NCBI RefSeq assembly: GCF_000247695.1
Contig: NW_004624778.1
Coordinates: 13,490,503-13,554,502, forward strand
Reading direction: 5' to 3'
DNA length: 64,000 nucleotides
Origin: Heterocephalus glaber
Taxonomy: Eukaryota; Chordata; Mammalia; Rodentia; Bathyergidae
Part shown: one piece after another, positions 1 through 12,880 of the stretch
Position numbering within the stretch: position 1 is the first letter of the stretch
How the letters are laid out: each line of letters begins with the position of its first letter
Program-made: the position numbers and the translations under genes
Notes under the pieces: model-generated
What the model saw: only the letters and a program-made list of their open reading frames with translations
Told to the model about the DNA's origin: nothing
Database searches by the model: none

Positions 1-2104
1 GCTTTCATTGTGTCCCATAGATTCCGATATGTTGTATTTTCATTGTTATTTAATTGAAGGAACTGTCTAATTTCTTCTTTAATTTCCTCTGTGACTCATT
101 GGTTATTCAGAAGTGTATTGTTCAATTTCCATGTGTTTATGAAATTTTAGCTATTTCTTTTGCTGTTGATCTCCAATTTCACCACACTATGTTCTCATAA
201 TATATAGGGGATAACTTCAATTCCTTTGCACTTACTTAAACATGTTCTATGAGCGAGTATGTGGTCTATTTTGGAGAATGACCCATATGCAGCTGAAAAG
301 AATGTGTATTCTGATTTTGTGGGGTGGAACACTCTGGAAACATCCGTTGAGTTCATTTGTTCAAGAGTTCGATTGAGTTCTAATATTTTATTACTTATTT
401 TTTGTCTAGTTGATCTATCTATTTGTTAGAGCGGGGTATTGTGGTCCCCCACTACCACTGTAATAGTGCATATATGACTTTTCATGTCTGTTAGTATTTG
501 TTTTATATAGTTGGGTGCACTAGTGTCTGGTGCATATATATTTGTGATTGTCATCTCTTCCTGTTGGACTGTTCCCTTTACAAGAATGTAGTGTCCTTTC
601 TTGTCTCTCTTAATTAGCATTGATTTGAAATCCACTTGATTTGCAAATAGGATAGGTACTCCTTTTTTTTTAGGTTCCTGTCACATGGAGTATTGTTTTC
701 CACCTTTAACTTTCGGTCTATGAGTTTCTTTTTGAATTAAGTGTGTTTCTTGTATGAAGCATATTGTTGGATATTTGTTTTTGACCCATTCTGCCAGTCT
801 ATTTCTTTTGATTGGTGAATTGAGACTATTAACATTGATGGTTATAACTGATATGAATTGACCTATCATCGTCATGACTTTTTCTTTTTGTTGGATTCTC
901 CCCCTTTACATTTAATTTCTTGTTGCATCCAATGGATTCATTCTGCTGTGCTTCCTGGGGTTGTGATCCTCATTTTCTCTTCCTAGGATATTGTCTAAAA
1001 TTTTTTGGAGTGCTGGTTTGGTATCCATGAAGTTCCTAAGGTGTTCTTTGTCATGAAAGTATCTTATTTCACCATCAGTTTTGAAAGATAGTTTTGCAGG
1101 GTACATCAATCTGGGTTGGAGGCTGTTTTCCTTTAGGGCTTGGAATACATCACTCCAAGCTCTTCTTGCCTTGAGGCTTTGGATTGAGAAGTCTGCTGTG
1201 ATTCTGATGGGCTTTCCTTTGTATGTGATTTGTTTCTTTTCTCTGACTGCTTGGAGAATTTTGTTCTTCTGTTGTGTTTCTGGAATCTTAACAATTATAT
1301 GCCTATGTGTAGATCTGTTTTGATCAAGGCTAGTTGGAGTCCTATATGCCTCACTTATCTGTATTTCAAGTTCTTTTCCTCTGCTTGGGAAGTTTTCTGC
1401 CATTACTTCTGTGAACATTTTTTAATGTCATCTGCACTCTCTCCTGTTTCTTTGTTGACTCCAATCAGTCTTATGTTATTCTTCTTTGCATCATCTAGCA
1501 GCTGCTGGATTGATTTCTCGTGGTCCCTTACAATTTTGACGCAGTTTTTCTTTTCCTGGTCAGTAATGGCAATCTTATCTTCTTTATCTGAAATTCTGTC
1601 TGCCCATTGGCTCATTCTGCTGTGTAGACTTTCAATGGCATTTTAAATCCTGGAAATCTGTTTGTATCTGTTTTATGGATTCCATTTGTTTCCTATTTTG
1701 GGATTCCATCATGGTCCTGAGCTCCTCTCCAGATTTATTAATCATGTCTTATACTATGAGCACAATTCCTGCTTTTATCTGAGAAATTATTTCTGATTTC
1801 ATTTTTTCCAGATCCTCTTTTGTTGCCAGTTCAGGGAGTCCAGGTGGTTGAGTATCAGAGTGTTCCATCTCATTTCCCTTTAGGGTGGCTGTAGGTGATC
1901 TGGAAGTCTGGTTGTAAGACTTGCTTCTTTGTCTTCTCATTTTGATGGGGGGAGGGGTAGGGTGTGTGTGCTGTTGGCCCCTCTCCTTTGTGCTGGGAGC
2001 AGTGGTATGGCGGTCTGTAAGACCCTTCCTCTGGGCTGGGAGCAGTGGTATGGCAGCCCCGAAGCCCGTACCTCTGTGCTGGGAGCAGTGGTACAGCGGC
2101 CCAT
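1..2104 (-). mobile_element. LINE-1, 5' part: 5' UTR, ORF1 and start of ORF2 (cut by window edge)
   Basis: Read on the minus strand this is the 5' end of an L1. A GC-rich 5' UTR with 43-bp monomers lies at 1941-2104. ORF1, the RNA-binding chaperone, spans about 1940-912: an N-terminal MRRQRSKSYNQTS, a coiled-coil stretch near 1615-1403, then RRM and C-terminal domain wording such as HRHIIVKIPETQQKNKIL and LSFKTDGEIRYFHDKEHLRN. ORF2 begins near 875 with the endonuclease segment (ITINVNSLNSPIKRNRLAEW) and runs off the window. The copy is dead: ORF1 changes frame twice, one shift in an A run near 1415. ORF2 has stops near 640-660 and 425, and GDFN of the endonuclease reads GDHN. It lies in the intron after the relay-helix exon, in the same sense as MYO5B. 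Confidence 0.92.
1992..2104 (-). repeat. 43-bp tandem monomers in the L1 5' UTR
   Basis: The motif gctgggagcagtggta recurs at 1992, 2035 and 2078 (+ strand), an exact 43-bp period, with diverged spacers. The third unit is partial. Tandem monomers in an L1 5' UTR usually carry its internal promoter; that role is inferred here. Confidence 0.8.
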
Positions 2105-2437
2105 TTTAATAATCATTTGTGTTGCCATCGCCAAACCAATCACAAGGAGCTCCCCACCTGGCCTGCATTGTTTAAAAACCTTGAGAGCCCAGGCTTAGAT
2201 GCGTGGGAATCAAAGGAGATTGTTTACCTTTTCAACACAGCTGCCAGCATCATATGACCTCACCAGCAGTGAAGAGCCAGTTCTGAAAGCTGGGGACACC
2301 ATGAGGAAATGCAGGGAAGGTCAGGGCAAAGCTGCAGCCCACTGACCTCAAGTGGAAGGGAGGTGGCCCCGGGCTAGGCATCTACTCCAGAAAAGTGTGA
2401 GGCCTCCCCCATTCTCAGGGGCATAAACATGACATAC

Positions 2438-2519
2438 CGAGTTGAACTGTTGCTGGAGCTTTTCATTCGCAAAGTTGATACAAAATTGCTCGAAGCTGTT
2501 TACCTCAAAGGTCTCGAAC
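2438..2519 (-). CDS. MYO5B: MYO5B exon with relay helix (exon 11)
   Basis: The exon is 82 bp: one base completes the switch II Gly, then 27 codons encode [20 protein letters not shown] and LQQQFNS. It supplies the FE of DIYGFE and the first half of the relay helix, which couples the nucleotide site to the converter and lever arm. Residues are about 442-468. The acceptor ends CCCTTTTCAG and the donor is GTATGTCATG. One point stands out: the usual Tyr in the myosin motif INYxNEKLQQ is Phe here (codon TTT). The exon that would follow (HVFKLEQEEY in the family) is not between position 1 and 2437. Confidence 0.96.
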
Positions 2520-4157
2520 CTGAAAAGGGAAAGAGGCAAAGACAAAGGTAAGAGATACCTCCTTTGATGGAAGGAATCACTGGGAATCACAAAGCTACCC
2601 TCGCCTCAACTCTTGGCCAGCTCTGGCCTTAACACAAGCACTCAAGTCCTCTGCTCTGCTCCTGTGCTCACAGACCAGTGTTGCAGGTCAGCACTGCAGA
2701 GCTTCAGTAAATTAGCAAAATAAAACATAGCTATTTTCATAACTAGAGAAAGAATTACTAGTGAGAAAATTTAGGGATAGCACAGAAGGAAAGGTCAGCT
2801 GTGATTGTCTCATGTCAACCACCAATTACATCTCAGTAGGTCTCTCTGGGAGATTTAAAATTTTTGAAAAAAATTACAATTATCTGTACAACTTTACTTT
2901 TTTTTCATTTAACTTTCCATTACAAACAATTGCCCACACTGTTCTTCAAAGGGATTTAGATATTAATGTCTGCCTTGCCAACTAAAGTATAGATCAGGGC
3001 TGTGGTCAGAGACCTGGAATGCACAGAGGTACACAGGAAAAGGTAAAGGGGACAGGTAGTACTGAAGTTCAGCTGCCCCCTCAGAAGCCTGGGATACCTT
3101 ATCCCAATTCACACAAAGGAATCTCATGAAGGGGCAGTGGGCTCATACAGATTATCACAGTTTAATCAATCCTTAACTGAAGGACACTTTTTCCAGTGTT
3201 AACTGCTATCAAAACTGATAATAGCATATACAGTACATCTTCAAATTCATGATTATTTTGTAAGGGTGCTGTCCTAGGAGAATTCTCACATCCAAGAGTA
3301 CTATTTCTTAAAAAGAATTAACTTCCAGAAAGATAGAACTAAGTTATTACCTCACTCTTACCACCCAATGTATGAAAGAGCCTTATTCTCCTAACACTAG
3401 TCAACAGTGTTTTAATCATCTTTAGAGTTTACAAGTAAGATGCACCAATTTTAGTATACTTCAATGCATTTTTGACAAGCAGCATACAGAGTAGAAGGTA
3501 CATAGAAATACAGTTGCAAAAAAGAACATTTTCTAGGTAGAGAATGTTTTCATTACTTTGAAAATTTCTCTTCTGATCTATTCAGGTCAATCTATCCTCC
3601 CGCCAACTGAGAATACTGTATCAAAGCTCTGGTAAATAGTGTACATTAACTTTTTAAAAATCTTTGGTTATTTGGTATGTAAAAATGTCTTTGGACTTTA
3701 ATTTCTTTGATCCTTAATAGAGTTCAACACTTCTCTATGTACTAGTAATCTGTACTTTGTGAATTGTCTGTGATTCTTGGTAAATTTTGCCAGACAGTAT
3801 CTAGTCAAGGCCTGATTTAGGCCAAGATTGAACAAGTAACAGAAAAATTCTCAAGACATTAAGGACAGTGGGGATGAGAGGACTTCAAATGACCAGAAGG
3901 CTGTGCAGATGAGACTCAGGTAATGGGTGGATATCGTATCACTCACCAAGCTGGCAACATTATAAGCATTGGCAGCTTTAACTAGGAATGAGTGGGATTT
4001 ACCTTGCACACTCAACAGTGGCATCAAGCTGTGTGTGGTGGGGAGAATGGGGGCAGAAATTAGAAAGGGAGAGGTATGTTTTTCTTGTTCACAATAGGAT
4101 GAGTGCCACTAGTGGCCCTGTTCAAAACCATCCACAGACAGCTAAGGTCCAAGTGTT

Positions 4158-4385
4158 TTATGAGTTTTCATTTAATGCCCACAATCACTAAGAGTGGAGG
4201 TCTATTATATATTAGTCTCATCCTACAGTTAAGAAAACTGAGGTAATTGCTCCTTGGCCTTTTGGCTAAGATCAAGTGAAGAAAACTGAGGTATGAGGAG
4301 ATTAAATAACCTGCCCAAAGTTAGAAGGTCAGTAGGCAGAAGGACAATATTCAAAACCAAAGTTTGATTTCTGAGACCACAGTCT
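4158..4385 (-). repeat. MIR, split by the U2 fragment
   Basis: Plus strand: catttaatgcccacaatcac ... catcctacagttaagaaaactgaggta, then gaggagattaaataacctgc and ccaaagttagaagg. This is the MIR core in reverse. Confidence 0.7.
4246..4278 (+). pseudogene. U2 snRNA 5' fragment (33 nt), retroposed
   Basis: attgctccttggccttttgg plus ctaagatcaagtg matches the first 33 nt of U2 snRNA as I know it, with three C/T differences. It is flanked by an exact 15-bp direct repeat aagaaaactgaggta (4231-4245 and 4279-4293). No poly(A) is present. It splits a MIR element. Confidence 0.85.
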
Positions 4386-7300
4386 TAATTTAGAGTGGTA
4401 TAAATTCTCATTAAAAAAATGAAGAAAAGATGGAAGGGGTTGAAAGGGCTATGGACAAGAAGGTAAGTTCCCAGAAGGGGATATGTCCCAATCGCGGGGA
4501 GCGGGAGAGGCAGTGGCACCACCACAAGGGGATCTGGGGCTAGGGACAAGGCTTCATCCAGCCTTTTCCATCATCTTTGTCTCCACTCCTTCCTACTCAC
4601 CAATATAAATGGCTAAATGTTCAGTTTATATAAAGTGTCATGCAAGCCCTTCCAAATACTGCCCTTCCTAAGTACCACTCTCAGAAATATTTGCCCTGCC
4701 CTGGAGAGGGTTGGGTATGGTGGTGGTAGGGTAGCAGCACACTGTACAGAGGGTCCAGCAGAAATGGATGCATCAGACAGGGCTGGATCAGTGCGTGCAA
4801 AACATCAGGTTTCTCCAATATCCACTTCCCCACCAAGCTGTAAGACACAGGAAAGTAGGAAATCTTGAGATCAAAGGAGTCAACTGCTTGGAGACAACCA
4901 TATTAAAATACAGCCTTTGGCCATGGCCATGTGGGAGGAGTAATTCTAGGTTAATAAAACAAGATCATAGACGCAATCCATGCTAGGATAAAGGAAGGCA
5001 TCCATGTGCAAGCCAAGCCAGGAAGAAGAAAGGTGCTGTGTGTGCCAGTCATTACCCTGGAGTGAAGACCTCCCAGTCCAGACTGACAGTCCTATAGACC
5101 GAGTTATATCATTTAGAATCACATTCCCTCAACTCTGCAGAGAAGCTGCTATTAACAGCCAAGCCCAGATAAAATTTAATAAAACCTGGAAGGAAGACAA
5201 AAAAATCCACCCTAGCAATTGGCTAGATAATAGCAACTGGGTGTGCTGGCAGAGCTCACACTGAGCTCTGCAGATAGAGGATTTAAATATCTCTCACTTG
5301 TCATTTTTTTAAAGGTTTACATTAGTAGCACTTCAGAAAGAACATTTTCATTAATTTGAGATGGCTGAAATTAGCTCATAATTTCCCTATTTCTAAGATA
5401 TTATCTAGTAACAATTCCTCTGCCATCTAATATAATTACTGTAATGCCAAGGGGCAGGGATGAATGAGGGGCTCGGGTAGCTTAGAAAATGACTAACCTC
5501 AGCAAGCCACAGTCAGGGAGATAGCACCACTTCTCTTTCACAATGGAATTATATTTGTCGTAATTCTTCCCATCAACAGAGATGACTTTTAAAAATAAAC
5601 ACAATGGGTCAATTTATAGTCCACAGTATTAAAATGTCAAAAGGAAATTTATATACTAGAGAGAAATGGACTTCTCCTATAAAATCAAGGCTGAGAATAT
5701 TCAGAACAAAACCCTTCGGTGGGAGGAAGGTCAGAACAGAATAAGGCCGAGACATGTTATCAGCACTCCTGGTGGTACAATGGTCAGCCTCACTTCAATT
5801 TCTGCCTATCTTCAAAATACCAGTTGAAAAGTATACAATTTCTTTCTCATTCTACTCCAATTTCAGGGTGTAGTAGGGACTACAAATGCCTCTAAAAATA
5901 AGGCAGCAACTGTTGCAGAGTGAAATGGCAATAAAAAGACATCAACCAGTTATTCTGAGCTAATTATTCAACTCCATTAATGTCTCACTCTACAAGCTGG
6001 AGAGAGAGCAGGGAGCCAATGTGCTGGTTTAAAGCTGGGCGACAGTTGGGGATCTCCTAGCTCAGCCTACAAAGATCACTCTCGGGCAGTCTACCCTTGG
6101 GTTTCATATAGAGGAGGGCTTCCAGGGAAGGATTGAGTCATACAGGAAAAATAATGTGGGGAAATTTGTTTCAGATGAGCCACTTAAACAGGGCCAGACA
6201 AGTGATCCAAACATCCTTTCAAAGCCCATATCCATCCTGAGGTTGATGAAATCTCACAAGGCCATCTTGGGGTATGCTAGGATAATGTTCTGACCTCTCT
6301 ACTAAGCAATATTGAGCTGCTAAGTTCTTAAAGTCCTTCAAATGGCAAGACTTGAATTCTGTTTTTTTGTTTCTCTCTGAACCTAGATCCACCCCCATGC
6401 CCCCACTCCTGATCCACCATTTGCCCTTCAGAGAGAACACAGGCCAAGGCACTGCTCATCCTCAAGGCAAAGAACATTTACTCTTCTTGAGGACCTCAGC
6501 TCTTTCAGTTTGGCATATTCCCCAACTGTTGCTCCCCTTCATGGCTGGAACCACAGTTTGGGACAGGAAAATGTTCATTATATGGTAATCCTTTCCAATG
6601 GATCAGCCAACTGCCTCAACATCTGTGAGAGCTTCAAGGAAGTGCAAGTCACAGTTCCTGCCTCAAAGGGCTACTGGGAAGATGATAAAAAGTTGGTATG
6701 TAAAACTCTCTCAAAGGGGTATAAACTTTATGTGCTCTAGATTTTTAAAGGAGAGTTAGGTCATGGAGGTGGGTGCTGGCATGGACAGAGAGAACAGGAC
6801 TTCACCTGAGCCTTAGAAACGTGGGAGGACCACACTCCAAAGGACTGGCTGCCTTAGAGAAACATTAGAAAGTTGGATTTGGCTTTGGAGCACTTGGAGT
6901 TGTATTGCTTTCTTGGGAGGCTGGAGATTCCAAGGTGAATCCAATAACTTCAAATGATCTGATAGGTGTGAGAACACGGGGGCCAGCCATGCATGTCCAC
7001 CTCATGTTCAGGGATGTTCTGGGCCATCCAGGACAAGACCACTGTTCAGAGGATAGAGGGTCAATGTAATCACTGAGTTTCCCCCCCTTCATTCTTCATA
7101 ACAACCTTTTCATACTGGTCTAGAAGAAGCTGGGTAGACCTCTCTGAAAAACTACATTGGGTCTGTAAAATTATCTATAAATTGATTTTTCAGAGTGAGA
7201 CCAAGAAAACAAGACAAACCAAAAAAAGAATAATCTCTTCTATTAAAATAATGAAGGCAATAGATTTGTCTAATCTATGGAATAGGAAAAAATATTTGTA

Positions 7301-7650
7301 AATCATATTTATAATAAGGTGTTAATATTTAGAATATGAAGAAAACTCCCAATACTCAACAAAACCTGATTTTAAAATGGGCAAAAGAACTTGAATAGAC
7401 ATTTCTCTGAAGATCTATAAATGGCTAAAAGGCATGTGAAATGATAATCAACATTATTACTCACTAGAGAAAGGTAAATCAAAACCCTTCAGATATCACT
7501 TACATCCAATATGATGGCTACTTTAAAAAATAGTGTTAGCAAAGATGTGCAGAAATTGGAAGCCTTGTTCAGAATTGGTATGAATGTAAAATGGTGTAGT
7601 TGTTATGGAAAACAGTGTAAATGTTCCTCACAAATATATATATATATATA

Positions 7651-7730
7651 TTTTTTTTGTACAGGGGATCGAACTCAGGTCCTTGCGCTTGTGCCGCAGG
7701 TGGCACAACCACTGAGCTAAATCCCTGGCC
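7651..7730 (-). repeat. tRNA-Ala-derived ID-type SINE
   Basis: Reverse SINE: T run, then acaggggatcgaactcaggt ... ccactgagctaaatccctgg. Direct repeat cctcacaaata at 7626-7636 and 7731-7741. A TA run (7635-7650) lies in the A-tail position. Confidence 0.88.
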
Positions 7731-7799
7731 CCTCACAAATACTTTTTAAAAATTACTATATAATTCAGCAATCCAATTACTAGAATTAAAAGCAAAACC

Positions 7800-7915
7800 C
7801 TTAAGGCAGGAGGATCTCAAGCTCAAGACCAGCCTGAACAACCTAAAAAGACCCTGTGTAAAAAAATGTAAAAGGGCTGGTTATGTAGTTCAGTGCAAAG
7901 CTGAGGCGAGGGAGG
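7800..7915 (+). repeat. B1-dID composite SINE, truncated
   Basis: ggcaggaggatctcaagctc, a diverged aagaccagcctgaacaac, then an A-rich linker and agggctggttatgtagttca. Inserted in the old L1 of 7.1-8.4 kb. Confidence 0.65.
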
Positions 7916-9118
7916 GACCTTGAAGAGAGTTTTGCACACCATTTTCATTATAGCATTACAACAGCTGAAGGTGGGAGCAAACCAAAATGTTCATCTGTGG
8001 GTAAATGTTGTAAATACAAACAATGGAACATTAATTATTAAACCCTTAAAAAGAAAGAAATCTGATCACATGGATGAACCTGAAAGACATTATGCAAAAT
8101 GAAATAAGCCAGTCACAATAAAATAAAATAAATATTAGATAATTCCATTTATATGGGATATCTAATGTATTCAACTCAGAAATAAGAATGATGGTTGCCA
8201 AGGGACTAGAAAAATGAAGAATGTTGGGCTTAGTGGGTATAGAGAGTTTCAGTATTGCAATATGAGATAGTTCTGCAAATTTTTCACAACAGTGGAAATA
8301 TACATACACAACAGTATCAAATTATATAAAGTAGTTAATGCTATGGTTTTTTAATTACAAATTTTAGAAGTATTTTAAAAAAATAAATCATTAAAGAGCA
8401 TTGAATTGAGCTGGATGCTAATTTTGTATTAAGAAGTACACAAGAAAGTAACACAAGTCTGAGAAAGATATAAAATTCCAACAAATCCCATTTCCTGTTC
8501 CTGCAGCTCCATATTCCCTACTTGCTGTCCCTAGTTTCTCCCTCAATGTTTCTCAGTGAGTGCATGACTCTACTATAACCTGCACTGCTCCAAAAGTCTC
8601 TCAAGCAACTGTTTTCAGCAAGAATAGCATGGCCATAGCCAAAGGCAAACAAATGTGTATTTTTTCTAACTTGAACGCATTTATTTCTTGTTGCTTCAAG
8701 GAAGAAAGAGGAATAAAGTATTAAGGTTGCAACTAATCAAGTCCATAGAGGCAAATGCTGGTTTATGCAACACGAAAAGGAAACCCCAGCCAAAATCTAC
8801 CAGGCTCTCCTCTATTAATTTCATCTCCTGCCTGGTAAGAAATACCCTGCAGGCAGCTTCACAGATCCTTAGTTAAGGAGAACACCTTGGCTTGGGTTGG
8901 CTAAATTGCTCTGGGTATTGCTTGCTTTGCAACTTTTTGGAAGCTGGGATAAGGTAGCAAGATGAAGGATGTAAGGACACCAGGACACTGGATGTCCTGA
9001 ACCATGCAGGAGAGCCTGAAGGAAAGGGGGTCACCATAGTCCTGGTGGAGGCAGTCTATAGCCCATGCTAACTTTTTAGAAGTTCATCACCTTTTCTACT
9101 CTACAAAATGCCTACCAG

Positions 9119-9205
9119 CACCTGATTTAACTCAGTGGTTTCGTTGTCTGCTGCATAAGCGCAAGGACCTGAGTTCGATCCCCTGTACCAAAAAAACAAA
9201 CAAAC
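9119..9205 (+). repeat. tRNA-Ala-derived ID-type SINE
   Basis: gatttaactcagtggtttcg ... aaggacctgagttcgatccc, tail of A's with caaa units. Near-exact target duplication aaatgcctaccag (9106-9118) and aaatacctaccag (9206-9218). Confidence 0.88.
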
Positions 9206-11683
9206 AAATACCTACCAGGCAGAACATTACGACACACAGAGATGTACAGCATATTGCTAGCTTGGTGCGCTGTTTGCTTATTCATTTCTGTGTGTGTATA
9301 TTCACTCTGGGCCCTAACGCTAGTGAGATTTTAAATATTTATGGAAAATGTAGGGCAGCTCATCTGTAGTACAAAATCCTTTTCATTTCTGCCTTTATAA
9401 TGAGCCTGACTGCTGGGCCAGTAATACTCTGGATAGGTGCAATTCATCCAGGGACTGTTATCTCAGTGGAACAAATTAGCGCCTACTTGTGGTGGGGTGA
9501 CAAGAATTCCAGCCTCACTTCTTAGCTTTGCGCATTTCTAACCTAATGAGGGAAACACCTGCTTATTTGTTCCTGTTTAATAAATGGGGTTTACTATACT
9601 CAAAAACATCCCACCATTCCTCCTCTTTTCTCTGGATTCTCACCTTTTTTATTACATGTGACAAGGAATAAGAAAATCAAAGCTAGCAGGTAAGCCTAAG
9701 GGCATCTTCTCTGGGCACCAAAGGAACCCCATTCACAAATGAGAAAGAATGAGAGAAAATGGATAGGTGGTGGTCTCCTTCTCCAGTTGGTGGTCAGGGA
9801 TGTGAATAGAAAACTAAAAATAAAAAAGAATGCCTGAGAGTTCCCTGATTCCAAGGAGGATCAGATGCTCTTCAGAGAGAATCCCTTTGCATGGGTGTGA
9901 ACAGAGCCTAACAAGGGGAGTCAGTCTGAAAGGGAAGGGAGGTGAATAGGCTGGGTGACAGTGGGGCTATCCAGTGTGCTGCTCACTTCAGGTAACTGGG
10001 GATGGCCACTTTAAAAAACAAGAGAAATTCAGTGGGTATCTGGAAGGTATCTGAGTCCATAAGAGTAAGACAGAGGAGATACCATAACTGGAAAAGGGAA
10101 ATGACAGGAAATAGTTCACATATTTTATTTCAAGTTTTTACCAGAGGTTCTTCATTTTTCTCCCAGATTAAGAAATGATGTCACTAACCTGACAACCAGA
10201 AATAGTACCTCTAGACTCAAGCCACCTGCTTTCTGGTGGTCAAAGATTTGGTTTTAATCTCCTGAGGGTTCATTACACAGCCTCTGACCAGAAGAGAGCC
10301 TGGAGCAGGCACGTGTATGAAGGATCATTCTGGTAGATCAGACTGCTGGGAACCATGCATGTGTGTATTTAAGGAATGTCTGCGAGGGCATTCTCAGCAC
10401 CAGGGGCCCAAAGACAGCCAGATTGTTCACTGACCCCAAGCTCATACCTAACTTGTTCTCTTTTCCTCTGCCTATAGGGCATAAGCTTGGTACTGCACTG
10501 AGGCAGAAGAATACACATTGGCATTACTCCCTCCACAAGGAGAATAAATCACTTTATGACATAGTTTAAAAAAGAGCAAATTCTCTTCTTAGAGAGAACA
10601 AGGATTTTTTTAAAAAATAGCATTCCTCGAGGGAAACAACACTAAGGTAGGAAAGTTCCCCAGTGGGCAGGTCAGTGCCAGCTTGTCATGTGGGCTGTGT
10701 CACAACCTGTACTCCCTGCAAGCTGCTGTCAGACGCTCTCAAAGGAACCCATAGGCTGCTCAGAGACAAAGAGACACACAGGCCAGGAGCTGGCACTAAA
10801 ACTAGGAGACTGCATCTGCTTGATTGTCACCATCTAGCAACAACTACACCTTTCAAATCACAGGCCAGATTTCCCTGCAATCTATGTCTCTACATCTCTC
10901 CTCTGGGCAATCACAAGACCTTGGCAAAAATAAATTCAACTAGGAAAATTAAACGGCAAATATAAGCAAAAAATCTCAGCTTGTGTGAGCCCAGCTGACA
11001 GTGCAGACTCAGCAGGCCAGGAGCCCAACTCCCAGAATCCTCCCAACAATGAGCAGACTGTCACTGGGGACCTTTGAGAAGGTAGCAACAGTCCTTTCCA
11101 ATTGAAGGCACTGTTAAGAAAATATGTAAATAAATAGAACTGAGGCATGGTGTTTTACATAACAGTGAAGTCCTAATATTTTTACATACTATTCATAAGT
11201 CTGCATACTAATCTTTCTGAACCAAAACATCGGTAAAATTAAGATTCTTGTACAGTCAGATTATGGAATCAGGTCAGATACTGCAGCCTGGGTTTCTCTG
11301 GGTCTTCTTTCTGAAAGCAGCACTAAAGGTCAGTATTGTGGGAAATCCAATGTCCTGAAAATACTCAAGGTAGAGGGAAGAATAACATAGAATCCATTTT
11401 TGACAATCAGGCAATGAGTTCCCAGAGAGCACAGACTGTCCCATGCTCTCACAAGAGCAACTGGAAGGGATGAGCACAAAGCAAGTGCTCTACTGACCAG
11501 AAGGAGAAAGGCTGAAACCCTGAGAATGAGTCCCACTCATCCAGCTGAATCCCTGAGAATGAGAGAGCCCTTAAGAGAACACATCCTTCACCTCCTTCTC
11601 CTGGGCGATTCTCCACGGTTGGCTTCTCATCAGCCATGAGGTTTCTTTCGCACCTTTTCATCTTGCCTCACTTCCCATTTTCT

Positions 11684-11766
11684 TTCTTTTTTTTGGTACT
11701 GGGGATCAAACTCGGGACCTTGTGCCTGCAAGGCAGGCGGTGGAACCACTGAGGTAAATCCCTGGC
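11684..11766 (-). repeat. tRNA-Ala-derived ID-type SINE, recent-looking
   Basis: Reverse SINE: T run, ggtactggggatcaaactcg ... accactgaggtaaatccctgg. Perfect 18-bp target duplication cctcacttcccattttct at 11666-11683 and 11767-11784. Confidence 0.92.
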
Positions 11767-12764
11767 CCTCACTTCCCATTTTCTACCTTTCTTCTTTAAG
11801 AATCCAGTTCAACTCTCACTCCCTGTACTTTCCCTGATAGTGCAGACAAGTATGCCCTCCTTGGCCTTCAAATTCACATACCACAAATGTCCAAACCCTC
11901 AGATAGACCTTCTGGTAGTTACTTCCGATGCCTCTTGCATTACTTAATTGAGCATGCTCCTTAGCTTATATAAAGCCAGAAATCATGTTTCCTTTTTTTC
12001 TCCTCCATAGCATGGGCCATGGTTCAAAGTGAAACCCAATGATGAGCAACAGCATGAGAGAGAGATAATTAGGAGAGCTAGTTTTTGCATTAGAAGTGAC
12101 TGCTTCAAGAGGGGATTCTTCTTTATTGCAATCTCATCACAAGGCAAGTTCCAGCTGAGCTTCAGCCCACTGAGCAGGGCTTTACTCCACAGCACCACCG
12201 TTCTTCTAATACTGCACTTCTATGGGTCTGGTTTCTATTTTAAGACAGAGCCATGGCTTCTAGGATTTAAAGACTCAGGAGGATTTAATCTATTATTAGC
12301 TTAAAGAGGGCAGGACACTGGTAAGAAAAGAAGTATAAGGCAGTTGCCACCTTATTTATATGACTTTAAACAATTCTAAATGTATGTGGAAAGAAACACA
12401 GACTGATTGTGGCTCAAAACTTCATTTGAAGCTATAAAAACTGAAGACCAGAAAGGGGTTGTGATTTTTAGTTATTCAGGTACTGGTGACATCACTGATA
12501 CAAATGGCAGTCTCCTGGTGGCTAGTCAAGTACATTTTCTATCATGTCTTGGTCTGGTAAACATATACTTTTACACATTATAGTCCTTTCAATCAGCCTA
12601 GGATTCTGAAAGGCAGAGAAACCTCAAGAAGGATCACACAACACAAATCTGTACATCACAGGGAAAAATTACAGTATTAAAATCATCACCTTGACTGATG
12701 ATATAGTCAGTGAGGTTGGATGGATGGCTGAAAACATAACTGAGATATAACACCTGATGGTAAC

Positions 12765-12880
12765 TTCCAGGATGATGCGAGGCAAGTCATTTCCCTTTCT
12801 GGGCTTCAGTTTCCCATACTAAAAATGGGTTTCTGCCTACAAGGTTTCTGAATGGGGAAATTACTGGTGCTACTATAGGA
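12765..12880 (+). repeat. MIR
   Basis: ggcaagtcatttccctttct then gggcttcagtttcccatact and aaaatgggtt match the MIR core. Confidence 0.7.

Larger units (their letters stand above)
7130..8370 (+). mobile_element. Old L1 (L1M-like) 3' end, interrupted by two SINEs
   Basis: The plus strand carries typical old-L1 ORF2-end and 3' UTR wording: gggcaaaagaacttgaatag near 7380, atggatgaacctgaaagacattatgcaaaatg near 8070, then aagccagtcac and attccatttatatggga. It is strongly diverged. SINEs sit at 7651-7730 and about 7800-7915. Family name from memory. Confidence 0.75.
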
